Shown here piece by piece: positions 7,477-15,469 of a stretch of 34,827 bases of DNA. This DNA comes from Opitutaceae bacterium (GTDB lineage Bacteria > Verrucomicrobiota > Verrucomicrobiia > Opitutales > Opitutaceae). The stretch covers positions 1 through 34,827 of the forward strand of contig JAHFTC010000036.1 of NCBI GenBank assembly GCA_023269585.1. Reading direction: 5' to 3'. Position 1 is the stretch's first letter, and every line of letters begins with the position of its first letter. Made by a program: the position numbers and the translations under genes. The notes below the pieces were generated by a model. That model was not told the DNA's origin, did no database searches, and saw only the letters and a program-made list of their open reading frames with translations.

Positions 7477-8988
7477 ATGCCCAAGATCGACCAGAACGAC
7501 CCGCGCCTCACCGCCTACGCCTTGGACGAGATGTCACCGGCCGAGCGCGCCGCGTTCGAACCCCTCCTCCGCGACGATCCCGCCGCTCGCGCCCTCGTCG
7601 ACGACCTCGGCCGCATCGCCGACCTCCTCGCCGACGCCCTCGCCGCCGAGCCGCTGCCCGCGCGCACCGTCGTGCTCCCCGCCGCCCGCCGGCCCCATTG
7701 GCTGCGCCGCCTTGTCGCCGACAGTTGGACACTCTGGGTGCCGCTCGGCGCCGTCGCGTGTTTCGCGCTCTTCTTCTGGCGCGTATACCTCCCCGGCCTC
7801 GACACGCAGCAGCCCGCCGCTCCCGTCGTGGCGACCGGCCCCTCCGGCGTCCCGCCCGGCTACACTGCCGTCGAGGTCGCCACCACCACCGGCGAAGGCT
7901 CCGCTGTCGGTGGCGACACCGCCGCACCCCGCAGCCCCCTCCCTTCCGCGCCCACCGGGCTCACCGCGGCGTCGACCATCGTCAAGACCGGCCATTTCCT
8001 CACCGCCCGCGAGAACCCGTCGTCGCAGTTCGCCGTCAACGTGGGCACCGCGGCCTACGCCGATGTGCGCCGCAGCCTCGAGGCCGGCGAACGCCCGCCC
8101 ACCACCCTCGTGCGCATCGAGGAACTGGTGAACGCCTTCCCCTACCGTTACCCGCGGCCCGCCGGTGCCGACGCCCTCGCCCTCGCCACCGAGATGCACT
8201 CCGCCCCCTGGGCCAAGGACCACCTGCTCGTGCGCATCGCCCTGCAAGGGCGCGACACGCCCGCCCCCGCGACCACCGCCGCCACTGCGCCCACTGGCGC
8301 CACCCCGCCCGCCCCCGCCGGCGATCGGCCGAGCCACGCCGCCCGCGAGCTCCTCGCGGCCGACGCCGCCGCTGCGATCCGCTCCCTCGCCGCCCGCGAC
8401 GTGAAGGTGCAGGTCGACTTCAACCCGGAGAAGGTCCTCGCGTACCGTCTCATCGGTTACGAGAACCGCCTCATCAAGAGCGGCGATGCCGAGCCGTCCT
8501 CCGACAACAACCTCGCCGCCGGCCGCGCGATCACCGCCCTCTACGAGGTCATCCCGCTCCCGCCGCCGGCCGCGGCGCCCCGGACCGTCGCCGCCCAGCC
8601 CGTCCCGCCGCCCACACCGGACCCGAGCGATACCGCCGCCTGGCTGACGGTGAAACTTCGCTACGCCGATCCCGCCACCGCCCGCAGCCGTTCCGTGATC
8701 GTGCCGCTGCACGCCGCCGTCGCCGCCGACACGCCGCCGGCCAGCCCTGACTTCCAGTTCGCCGCCGCCGTGGCCGGTTTCGGCCTCATCCTCCAGAACA
8801 ACCCCAACAGGGGCACCGCCAGCTGGGACATGGTGGAAGAGCTCGCCCAAGCCGGCTTGGCCGACGACACCACCGGCCGCCGCAAGGAGTTCGTCTCCCT
8901 CGTGAAGAAAGCCCGCGTCGTCGCCCCCGCCGAGACCACCGCACCCGCCATCACCCCGGCGCCGACAGAACCCGTCGCCACGCCCTGA
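7477..8988 (+). CDS. Membrane-anchored YfbK-like protein lacking the VWA domain, anti-sigma-like N-terminus
   Basis: The 503-residue product appears to be a domain rearrangement. Residues 1-60 (DPRLTAYALDEMSPAERAAFE onward, split by no stop) resemble the cytoplasmic N-terminus of ECF anti-sigma proteins. A single membrane segment follows at about 84-104. Residues about 184-260 match the domain that precedes the VWA domain in YfbK proteins: NVGTAAYADVRRSLEAGERP, then VRIEELVNAFPYRYP, then LLVRIALQG. Residues about 308-480 match the YfbK C-terminal domain (DUF3520): DVKVQVDFNPEKVLAYRLIG, then YENRLIK, ITALYEVIP, DFQFAAAVAGFGLILQ and RKEFVSLVKKA. The VWA domain of about 180 residues that normally lies between them, with its DxSxS metal site, is absent. 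A Pro/Ala/Thr linker of about 45 residues takes its place. The gene is probably co-transcribed with the sigma factor. Confidence 0.82.
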   Translation: MPKIDQNDPRLTAYALDEMSPAERAAFEPLLRDDPAARALVDDLGRIADLLADALAAEPLPARTVVLPAARRPHWLRRLVADSWTLWVPLGAVACFALFFWRVYLPGLDTQQPAAPVVATGPSGVPPGYTAVEVATTTGEGSAVGGDTAAPRSPLPSAPTGLTAASTIVKTGHFLTARENPSSQFAVNVGTAAYADVRRSLEAGERPPTTLVRIEELVNAFPYRYPRPAGADALALATEMHSAPWAKDHLLVRIALQGRDTPAPATTAATAPTGATPPAPAGDRPSHAARELLAADAAAAIRSLAARDVKVQVDFNPEKVLAYRLIGYENRLIKSGDAEPSSDNNLAAGRAITALYEVIPLPPPAAAPRTVAAQPVPPPTPDPSDTAAWLTVKLRYADPATARSRSVIVPLHAAVAADTPPASPDFQFAAAVAGFGLILQNNPNRGTASWDMVEELAQAGLADDTTGRRKEFVSLVKKARVVAPAETTAPAITPAPTEPVATP

Positions 8989-9014
8989 GCCCGCCGGAGC
9001 GTTCCCTCGGCCCC

Positions 9015-9105
9015 ATCGCAAAACGCGCCAGCGTTTCGTATCCCTCCGTAGCGGAACGCGTAAGCGTTTCGATCTTCCTTCGTAGCGGAACGCGTGAGCG
9101 TTTCA
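9015..9105 (+). repeat. REP-like hairpin repeat cluster B (three units)
   Basis: Units with the GTAG foot lie at 9048-9071 (loop GTAA) and 9082-9105 (loop GTGA, last foot base changed to A), starting 34 bp apart. A diverged copy lies at about 9015-9038 with arms AAACGC / GCGTTT around GCCA and no GTAG. The arm sequences are those of cluster A, and the 34-bp spacing is identical. Confidence 0.8.
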
Positions 9106-9462
9106 CACTGGGCGCATCGACCGCCAGCTCGGCCACCCCTCGCGCCGGGCTCCCGATCCCGAGCCCGAAAGCCTCACGGCTACCGCTACCGGATCCGCTT
9201 CCTGATTCCCTGAGTTCCAGATTCTCGTCCCTCCGCCCCTTCGTACCTCCGCCCTCCGACTCTCCGTTCCTGCCCGGTTCCAGTTTTCCACATTCTCTAT
9301 TCCGCGCCCGCAGCCCGCGGTCCGAGCGTTCCCCATTCTCCTTTCTCCGGCCTTCATCGGCCGCGCCCCGCCGGCACCGCCAACTTCTACCCGCGACAGC
9401 CGCGGGCCCCCTGCGGAAAGTAGGTTGAAAAGCGCGGAGGGGCGTCCAATCGTCGCACCGCA
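9106..9462. other. Gene-free, pyrimidine-rich stretch upstream of xseB
   Basis: About 350 bp with C/T-rich plus strand made of loosely repeated TTCC/CTCC words between 9190 and 9360. No open frame here has gene-like features. The segment just before xseB (9417-9460) is a candidate promoter region, but I cannot identify -35/-10 boxes with confidence. Confidence 0.4.
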
Positions 9463-9714
9463 ATGCCCGCCGCCAAGCAGCCGGACCAGCCCAGTTTCGA
9501 GGACGCCCTCACCCGCCTGGAATCCATCGTCGACTCGATGGAGCAGGGCCAGGTGCCGCTCGCCGAGCTGCTCACCCGCTACGAGGAGGGCACCAAACTA
9601 CTGAAAGTCTGCGAAGCCCGGCTCAAGGACGCCGAGCTCAAGATCGACCAGCTCAAAAAGACCCGCGACACCGTCGCGCTCGAGAGCTTCAGCCCGGAGC
9701 GGGCCGAGCGTTGA
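9463..9714 (+). CDS. xseB: Exodeoxyribonuclease VII small subunit
   Basis: XseB, the small subunit that binds the coiled-coil region of XseA in exonuclease VII. The 83-residue protein is of normal length and contains the family core: SFEDALTRLESIVDSMEQGQ, then VPLAELLTRYEEGTKLLK, then CEARLKDAELKIDQL. A Lys/Gln/Pro-rich N-terminal extension of about ten residues precedes it. The gene ends at the start of dxs, an arrangement common in bacteria as xseB-ispA-dxs; here ispA is missing between the two. No xseA lies in the window. Confidence 0.93.
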   Translation: MPAAKQPDQPSFEDALTRLESIVDSMEQGQVPLAELLTRYEEGTKLLKVCEARLKDAELKIDQLKKTRDTVALESFSPERAER

Positions 9715-9725
9715 ATGCCCCGCCG

Positions 9726-11657
9726 ATGAGTGCCGCCCCGTCCGCCGGTTCACCGCCTCCGGCTTCCGCCGCCCGTCCCGTCAACCTGCTCGCCACCCTC
9801 CGCGGCCCGGCCGATGTGAAGGCGCTGCCGGCCGAGCATCTCCCGCTCCTCGCCGAGGAGATCCGCCGCGAGCTCATCCACGTCACCTCGCACAACGGCG
9901 GCCACCTCGGCCCCAATCTCGGCGTCGTCGAACTCACCATCGCGCTCCACCGCGTGTTCGACACCCCGCGCGACAAGTTCGTCTTCGACGTCAGCCATCA
10001 GGGCTATGTCCACAAACTTCTGACAGGCCGCACCGGCGAACCCTTCCGCCAGATCCGCAAGACCGGCGGCCTCTCCGGCTTCCTCAACCGCGCCGAGAGC
10101 CCGCACGACGCCTTCGGCGCGGGCCACGCCGGCACCGCCCTCTCCGCCGCCCTCGGCCTCGCCACCGCCCGCGATCTGCTCGGCACCAGCGAGCATGTCG
10201 TCGCCCTCTGCGGCGACGCCGCGTTCACCTGCGGCATCTCGATGGAGGCGCTCAACAACATCACCCACGCCACCAAGCGCCTCGTCGTCGTCCTCAACGA
10301 CAACGAATGGTCGATCTCCCGCAACGTGGGCGCGATGGCGAAGTACCTCAACGAGCTCTCCACCAACCCCACCTACAACCGGATCTACCACGACATCGAG
10401 GAGTTCTTCCGCAGCACCCCGCGCGGCGAGCGCCTCCACCAGATCTGGATGAAGTGGAAGCGCGAGACCAAGGACTTCTTCGTCGAGTCGTCGCTGTTCG
10501 AGAAATACGGTCTGCGCTACCTCGGCCCGATCGACGGCCACGACATCCCGCTCCTCGTCAAGAACCTCGAGTTCGCCAAACAGTCCGACGTCCCGATCGT
10601 CCTCCACGTCCTCACCAAGAAGGGCAAGGGCTACGACGTCGCCTCCGCCGCCCCCGAGCGCTTCCACGGCACGAGCCCGTTCGACATCGCCACCGGCAAC
10701 GGCCACTCCGCCGCCGGTGCGCCACCGGCTTTCCAGGACATCTTCGGCGAGGCCCTCGTGCGCGAGGCCCAGCTCGACAACCGCGTCGTCGGCATCACTG
10801 GCGCCATGCCCAGCGGCACCGGCCTCGCCGCCCTCGCCAAGGCCCTCCCCCGCCAGTTCTTCGACGTCGGCATCGCCGAGGAGCATGCCGTGCTCTTCGC
10901 CGCCGGCCTCGCCGCGCAGGGCCTCAAGCCCGTCGTCGCCATCTACTCGACCTTCCTCCAGCGCTCGTACGACCAGGTCGTCCACGACGTCTGTCTCCAG
11001 AAACTCCCCGTCGTCTTCTGCCTCGACCGCGCCGGTCTCTCGCCCAACGACGGCCCCACCCACCACGGGCTCTTCGACCTCTCCTACCTGCGCAACGTCC
11101 CCCACGCCGCCATCGCGCAACCCAAGGACGAGGACGAGATCGCCGACCTGCTCCACACCGCGCTCCGGCACCCCGGCCCCGTCTTCCTGCGCTACCCGCG
11201 CGGCGCCGGCCCGGGCGTGAAGCCCAAGGCGCGCGCCGCCGCGCTCCCCGTCGGCAAGGCCGAGGTCGTGCGCGCGGGCACCGCCCTCGCCCTCTGGGCG
11301 CTCGGCCCCTGGGTGCAGGATGCCCTCGCCCTCGCCGATCGCCTCAAGCTCGAGCTCGGACTCGACGCCGCCGTCGTCAACGCCCGCTGGGTCAAGCCGC
11401 TCGACCGCGAACTCCTCCTCGCCCACGCCCGCTCGATGCGCCTGCTCGTGACGTTGGAGGACAACGTCGCGATGGGCGGTTTCGGCAGCGCCGTGCTCGA
11501 GACCCTCAGCGACGCCGGTGTATCCACGCCGGTCGAACGCATCGCCTGGCCCGACGCATTCGTCGAGCACGGCAGCAGCGTCGACATCCTCCGCGCCGCC
11601 CACGGTCTCGACGCCGAGTCGCTCTTCCGCCGCCTCGCCGCCCGCCTGGCCCCGTAG
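9726..11657 (+). CDS. dxs: 1-deoxy-D-xylulose-5-phosphate synthase
   Basis: DXS condenses pyruvate and glyceraldehyde 3-phosphate, the first step of the MEP isoprenoid pathway; the product also feeds thiamine and pyridoxal synthesis. About 643 residues from the ATG at 9726. Visible motifs include VFDVSHQGYVHKLLTGR (the family histidine region), GHAGTALSAALGLA, and the thiamine-diphosphate site starting at GDAAFTCG and ending at VVLNDNEWSIS. Others are HVLTKKGKGYD, the transketolase pyrimidine-binding part DVGIAEEHAVLFAAGLA, and the C-terminal domain with TLEDNVAMGGFGSAVLE. A TTG at 9711, overlapping the xseB stop as TTGA, is an alternative coupled start. The gene is complete and ends before a convergent kinase gene. 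Confidence 0.95.
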   Translation: MSAAPSAGSPPPASAARPVNLLATLRGPADVKALPAEHLPLLAEEIRRELIHVTSHNGGHLGPNLGVVELTIALHRVFDTPRDKFVFDVSHQGYVHKLLTGRTGEPFRQIRKTGGLSGFLNRAESPHDAFGAGHAGTALSAALGLATARDLLGTSEHVVALCGDAAFTCGISMEALNNITHATKRLVVVLNDNEWSISRNVGAMAKYLNELSTNPTYNRIYHDIEEFFRSTPRGERLHQIWMKWKRETKDFFVESSLFEKYGLRYLGPIDGHDIPLLVKNLEFAKQSDVPIVLHVLTKKGKGYDVASAAPERFHGTSPFDIATGNGHSAAGAPPAFQDIFGEALVREAQLDNRVVGITGAMPSGTGLAALAKALPRQFFDVGIAEEHAVLFAAGLAAQGLKPVVAIYSTFLQRSYDQVVHDVCLQKLPVVFCLDRAGLSPNDGPTHHGLFDLSYLRNVPHAAIAQPKDEDEIADLLHTALRHPGPVFLRYPRGAGPGVKPKARAAALPVGKAEVVRAGTALALWALGPWVQDALALADRLKLELGLDAAVVNARWVKPLDRELLLAHARSMRLLVTLEDNVAMGGFGSAVLETLSDAGVSTPVERIAWPDAFVEHGSSVDILRAAHGLDAESLFRRLAARLAP

Positions 11658-11675
11658 GACCGGCTCCGACCGGTC
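11658..11675 (+). terminator. Possible weak terminator hairpin after dxs
   Basis: Perfect 6-bp stem GACCGG / CCGGTC around a 6-nt loop, beginning just after the dxs stop codon. No T run follows directly; a short T-containing stretch comes about 14 bases later. It lies between convergent genes, where a terminator is expected, but the lack of a U tract keeps confidence low. Confidence 0.3.
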
Positions 11676-11717
11676 GCGCTGGGCGCTCGTCTTTCGCCGC
11701 TCGCCCTCCGGGTTTGC

Positions 11718-13778
11718 TCAGCCTCCCGGCTCGCCCCGGGCGGCCGCCTGCAGGCGCTCGTGCACCCGCGTCCGCAGTTCCTCCGCCGTGAACGGTTTAA
11801 CCAGCAGGTTCGTCGCGGGATTGAGTGCCGCGTCGCCCTGCTCGGAGTCGAAGTGGCCGCTCATGAAGAGCACCGGCACCGCGCCATGCCGTGCGCGCAA
11901 CTGCGCGGCGAGTTCCACGCCGGACATCCCGGGCATCACGATGTCCGTCAGCACCAGGTCGATCGGCGGTTGCGCCGCCGCGAACACCGCGAGCGCCGAG
12001 CTCGAGTTGTTCGCGTTGGTCACCCGGTAGCCGCAATTGACCAGCGCCCGCTCCGCGAAACGCCGCACCACCACCTCGTCCTCGACGAGCAGGATGTGCT
12101 CGCTGCCGAGCAAAGCCACCTCCCCGAGCTCGGCCGCGGCTTCCGGCGCGGGCTGGGCCTCGTCGCACACCGGCAGGAACACCCGCACCGTCGTGCCCCG
12201 GCCCGGCTCGCTCTCGACCTGCACCGCACCCTCGTTCTGCAGCACGATCCCGTGCACCATCGAGAGCCCGAGGCCCGTGCCCCGCCCGCGCGGCTTCGTC
12301 GTGAAGAACGGTTCGAACAGCCGCGCCTTCACCTCCGGCGGCATGCCGCTGCCGGTATCCACAACTTCCAGCAGCGCCTGCCGCTCCGCCGCCAACGCCG
12401 AGCCAAACGCGGCCGCCGCGCCGCGCCCGAGCTCCCGGCAGCGCACCGTCACGGCGCCGCCCTCCGGCATCGCGTCGCGCGCGTTGGTCGCGAGATTGAG
12501 CAGCACCTGCTCGAGCTGTCCCCGATCAGCCCGCACGTGGGGTGCCCCGTCCAGCTCCAGCGCGAGCCGGTGCTGCACCCCCAGCAGCCGCTCCACCAGC
12601 CGCGCCATCCCGCGCACCGCCGCGCCCAGATCGAGCACCTCGGCCCGCCGCAGGTCGCGCCGGGCGAACGCCAGGAGCTGGCGGGTGAGCGCCGCCCCCC
12701 GGCGGTGCGCCTCCTGGATCTCCGCCATCATCTCCCGCACCTCCGGGTCCGGATAGTCGGCCAGCAGGCCCGCATTGCCGCCGACCACCGTCAGCAGGTT
12801 GTTGAAATCGTGCGCCACGCCCCCGGCGAGCCGCCCCACCGTCTCCAACCTTTGGGCGTGCGCGAGTCGCTCCTCGAGCTGGCGGCGCGCCGTCACGTCG
12901 CGCATGCTCACCAGCGTGCGCGCCTCCGCGCCGAGCCGCTGCTGCACCGACACCTCCACGCTGCAGGCGTCGGGCGCACCGGGCCGCAGCGCGATCTCCA
13001 GCGGCGCCCCGGGCCGGATCGTCGCGAGCTCGATCGGCGTATTCGACCCGGCCCGCCGCAGCAGCCAGGCCAGGCTCTCGTCGACCACCTCCGCCCGATC
13101 CGCCTGCAGGAGCCGGAGCGCGGCGGCGTTGCTGTCGCGCACCACGCCCTGCTCGTCGAGCTCCAGCAGTCCGTCGGGCGCGAGGGCGAAGAGCTCGCCG
13201 TAGCGCTTGCTGGCCCGCTCCGACTTCTCGAGCGCCGCATGGTACGACGCAGTGAACGCCCGCACGAGCAGCGCAGTCCCGACGAAGACCACCTCCGAGA
13301 CGATGAGCAGGCTGCTGTGGGACCGGAAATCGAAACGCATCCCGCCGCGCATCAGAAAACCGGGGAAGAGGTAGGCCAGCGGCAGCGCCGCGCACGAAGC
13401 CGCGGCCACCCAGGCGGCGCTGCGCGCCCCCAGCATCATCCCCGCCGCCACGATCACCGCCGGAAACACCACCAGCGCTCCGCCCCCGAAGTAGCCCCAC
13501 TGCACCAGCGCGAGAACCGACAGCGTCCAGACGGTCGCCAGCACCAGCAGCACCGCGGCGCGCGGCCGGCGCCCGGCCAGAACCAGCGCCCCACCGGTGA
13601 GCACCACCGCCACCAGTTCCTCGGTGCGCGCCACCGGGTTGTCGGGATCCGCCCACAACCCGAAGGCCAGCATCACGACATAGGCGACCAGCGTGAGCTT
13701 GATGCCGAGGCGGACCCAATCGGCATTGACGATCGGGGCGTTGGGCGGCGGCTGCGGGAAGCTGGAGCGGGTCCGCAT
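11718..13778 (-). CDS. Hybrid sensor histidine kinase with C-terminal receiver
   Basis: 686-residue membrane kinase. The N-terminal part (about 22-175) has six or so hydrophobic segments. A PAS-like domain (about 190-300) contains LFALAPDGLLELDEQGVVRD and ends in the PAC-like VSMRDVTARRQLEERL. The HisKA domain has [16 protein letters not shown] with His323. The ATPase domain has the N box LLNLATNARDAMPEG, G1 DTGSGM (474-479), the F box FEPFFTTK, and G2 GRGTGLGLS. A receiver (560-670) follows, with EDE at 566-568, Asp612 in LTDIVMPGMSG, and Lys661. The phosphoryl group may pass to this receiver and then to an unidentified acceptor. No partner regulator is adjacent. The neighbouring ABC importer on the same strand is a possible but unproven regulatory target. 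Confidence 0.92.
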   Translation of the reverse strand: MRTRSSFPQPPPNAPIVNADWVRLGIKLTLVAYVVMLAFGLWADPDNPVARTEELVAVVLTGGALVLAGRRPRAAVLLVLATVWTLSVLALVQWGYFGGGALVVFPAVIVAAGMMLGARSAAWVAAASCAALPLAYLFPGFLMRGGMRFDFRSHSSLLIVSEVVFVGTALLVRAFTASYHAALEKSERASKRYGELFALAPDGLLELDEQGVVRDSNAAALRLLQADRAEVVDESLAWLLRRAGSNTPIELATIRPGAPLEIALRPGAPDACSVEVSVQQRLGAEARTLVSMRDVTARRQLEERLAHAQRLETVGRLAGGVAHDFNNLLTVVGGNAGLLADYPDPEVREMMAEIQEAHRRGAALTRQLLAFARRDLRRAEVLDLGAAVRGMARLVERLLGVQHRLALELDGAPHVRADRGQLEQVLLNLATNARDAMPEGGAVTVRCRELGRGAAAAFGSALAAERQALLEVVDTGSGMPPEVKARLFEPFFTTKPRGRGTGLGLSMVHGIVLQNEGAVQVESEPGRGTTVRVFLPVCDEAQPAPEAAAELGEVALLGSEHILLVEDEVVVRRFAERALVNCGYRVTNANNSSSALAVFAAAQPPIDLVLTDIVMPGMSGVELAAQLRARHGAVPVLFMSGHFDSEQGDAALNPATNLLVKPFTAEELRTRVHERLQAAARGEPGG

Positions 13779-13844
13779 CGGTCGAGTTCGGGTGGCGCCC
13801 CGACCGTAGCCGAAAACTCCGGTCCCGCCAGCCCGGCGACAGGT

Positions 13845-14609
13845 TCAGCCAGCGGTGCCCCAGCGGCGGTGCAGGAAATTTTCCCAGGGCGAGAACAGGA
13901 TCTTGTCCGCCGCCACGCCGATGCCGACGATCATCAGCATCACGCCGATCACCTGCTCCATCGCGTTGAGCTCGCGGCCGTAGTGCAGGAGGTGGCCGAG
14001 GCCGAAACCGGTGAGAATCGTCACGTAGATCTCGGCCGCCATCAGCGAACGCCACGCGAACGCCCAGCCCTGCTTCATCCCGCTCACGATGAACGGCAGC
14101 GACGCCGGCAGGATCACCTGCGCAAGGGTGTGCAACCGCTTCGAACCCATCGTCGCCGCGGCGCGGACGTAGATCGGATTCACATTCCGGACACCGGTCT
14201 CGGTGGCCAGGATCACCGACCAGAGCGTGCCCATGATCACGACGAAAAGCATCGCCCCCTCCGTCTGCCCGAACCACAGCAGCGCCAGCGGCACCCAGCA
14301 CACGCTCGGCAACCCCTGCAGCCCGAGCGCCAGCACGCCCACCGTGTCGCGCAGGGCGCGCATCCGTGCCGTCGCCATGCCGATCGGCACCCCGGCGAGC
14401 AGCCCGATCAGGTAGCCGATCAGCAGCCGCCTGAGCGTGACCACGCAGCTCGAGCCGAGCGACCCGTCGAGCGCGGCGTCGCGCAGGTACCGCGCCACGT
14501 CCAGCGGCGCCGGCAGCAGGACCGGCGACCAGAGCTTGAGCGAATACAACACCTGCCAGAGCAGGAGCAGGCCCACGAAAAAGAGAAAGGCGGTGAGGAA
14601 ACGTTTCAT
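13845..14609 (-). CDS. ABC transporter permease (SsuC/TauC/NrtB family)
   Basis: Inner-membrane permease of a nitrate/sulfonate/taurine-type importer, 254 residues. About six membrane segments are visible (8-24, 62-82, 90-112, 117-137, 185-205, 218-238). The cytoplasmic EAA-like loop that contacts the ATPase runs from about 149 to 176 (RAAATMGSKRLHTLAQVILP). The ATG at 14609 overlaps the end of the ATPase gene by 4 bp, which fixes this start; the open frame extends well upstream only as a shadow of the ATPase gene. It is the third gene of the order binding protein, ATPase, permease. Confidence 0.92.
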   Translation of the reverse strand: MKRFLTAFLFFVGLLLLWQVLYSLKLWSPVLLPAPLDVARYLRDAALDGSLGSSCVVTLRRLLIGYLIGLLAGVPIGMATARMRALRDTVGVLALGLQGLPSVCWVPLALLWFGQTEGAMLFVVIMGTLWSVILATETGVRNVNPIYVRAAATMGSKRLHTLAQVILPASLPFIVSGMKQGWAFAWRSLMAAEIYVTILTGFGLGHLLHYGRELNAMEQVIGVMLMIVGIGVAADKILFSPWENFLHRRWGTAG

Positions 14610-15415
14610 TCGGCGGGAGCCTCCGCGGTCGTCAGGTGGCCCTTGAGGGCGCGCATGATCTGGCTCGAGTGCACCGCCAGCTCGGCGGAATTGATGTCGC
14701 GCGGCCGGGGAAGATCGACGGGGAACTGCTCCTGCACCCGTCCGGGGTTGGGGGAGAACAGCACCACACGGTCGCCGAGGCAGGCCGCCTCGCGGACGTT
14801 GTGCGTCACGAAGACGATGGTCTTCTTGCGCTCCTGCCAGATGCGCTGGATGTCGCCGTAGAGCTGCTCGCGGGTAAGCGCATCGAGCGCGGCGAACGGC
14901 TCGTCCATGAGCAGCACCTTCGGATTCGGTGCGAGGGCGCGGGCCAACGCGATCCGCTGCTTCATGCCGCCGGAGAGTTCGTGGATGTTGGCGTTCTTGA
15001 ACCGCTCCAAGCCGACGAGCTGCAGGTAATACATCGCCACGTCCCGCCGCTCGGAGTCCTTCAGACCGGGTTTGAGCTTCAGGCTGAACATCAGATTGCC
15101 CATCACATCCAGCCACGGAAATAGCGCGTGTTCCTGGAACATCACCATGCGGTCGCGGCCGGGGCCGGTCACCTGCGCGCCGTCGGCCAGGATCCGCCCG
15201 CTATCGGGCCGCTCCAGACCCGCGATGATGTTGAGCAACGTCGACTTCCCGCAGCCCGAGGGCCCGACGAGGCAGACGAATTCGCCTTCGCCCACCTGCA
15301 GCGAGATGCGATCGAGGGCGTGCACGACACGCCGGCCGGTGCCGAAGGTCTTGCTCACGTCCTCGACCGCCAGCTTTGCCGGTGCACTCGGGGTCAGTTC
15401 TTGTTGGAGGGTCAT
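14606..15415 (-). CDS. ABC transporter ATP-binding protein (SsuB/TauB/NrtD family)
   Basis: Nucleotide-binding subunit of the importer, 269 residues. Walker A is GPSGCGKST (51-59), the Q loop is in MVMFQEHALFPW, the signature is LSGGMKQR (147-154), Walker B is VLLMDEP (167-173), and the switch His205 is in FVTHN. The DEPFAALDALTREQL form is typical of the nitrate/sulfonate/taurine subgroup. The gene follows the substrate-binding protein by 54 bp and overlaps the permease by 4 bp, so the three form an operon. The substrate cannot be inferred: no sulfonatase, nitrate reductase or other catabolic gene is nearby. Confidence 0.94.
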   Translation of the reverse strand: MTLQQELTPSAPAKLAVEDVSKTFGTGRRVVHALDRISLQVGEGEFVCLVGPSGCGKSTLLNIIAGLERPDSGRILADGAQVTGPGRDRMVMFQEHALFPWLDVMGNLMFSLKLKPGLKDSERRDVAMYYLQLVGLERFKNANIHELSGGMKQRIALARALAPNPKVLLMDEPFAALDALTREQLYGDIQRIWQERKKTIVFVTHNVREAACLGDRVVLFSPNPGRVQEQFPVDLPRPRDINSAELAVHSSQIMRALKGHLTTAEAPAE

Positions 15416-15469
15416 GGGGTCAGGCCGCTGTTATCGTATCCGGCGGGGCGGAAGCGCAACCGCCCGCAC

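Noticed and set aside
7122-8750. Plus-strand open frame of over 500 codons overlapping the sigma factor and its partner
   Set aside because: Almost pure Arg/Pro/His translation, typical of a shifted frame in GC-rich DNA.
9750-11603. Long minus-strand open frame opposite dxs (617 codons)
   Set aside because: Gly/Ala/Glu/Val-rich translation with no family motif; it is the expected by-product of high GC on the opposite strand of dxs.
11760-14861. Very long plus-strand open frame (over 1000 codons) opposite the hybrid kinase and permease
   Set aside because: Arg/His/Pro-rich antisense of well-supported minus-strand genes; no recognisable domain.
13845-15116. Extended 423-codon version of the permease gene
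   Set aside because: The upstream part is a shifted frame of the ATPase gene; the 4-bp overlap start at 14609 gives the normal family N-terminus.
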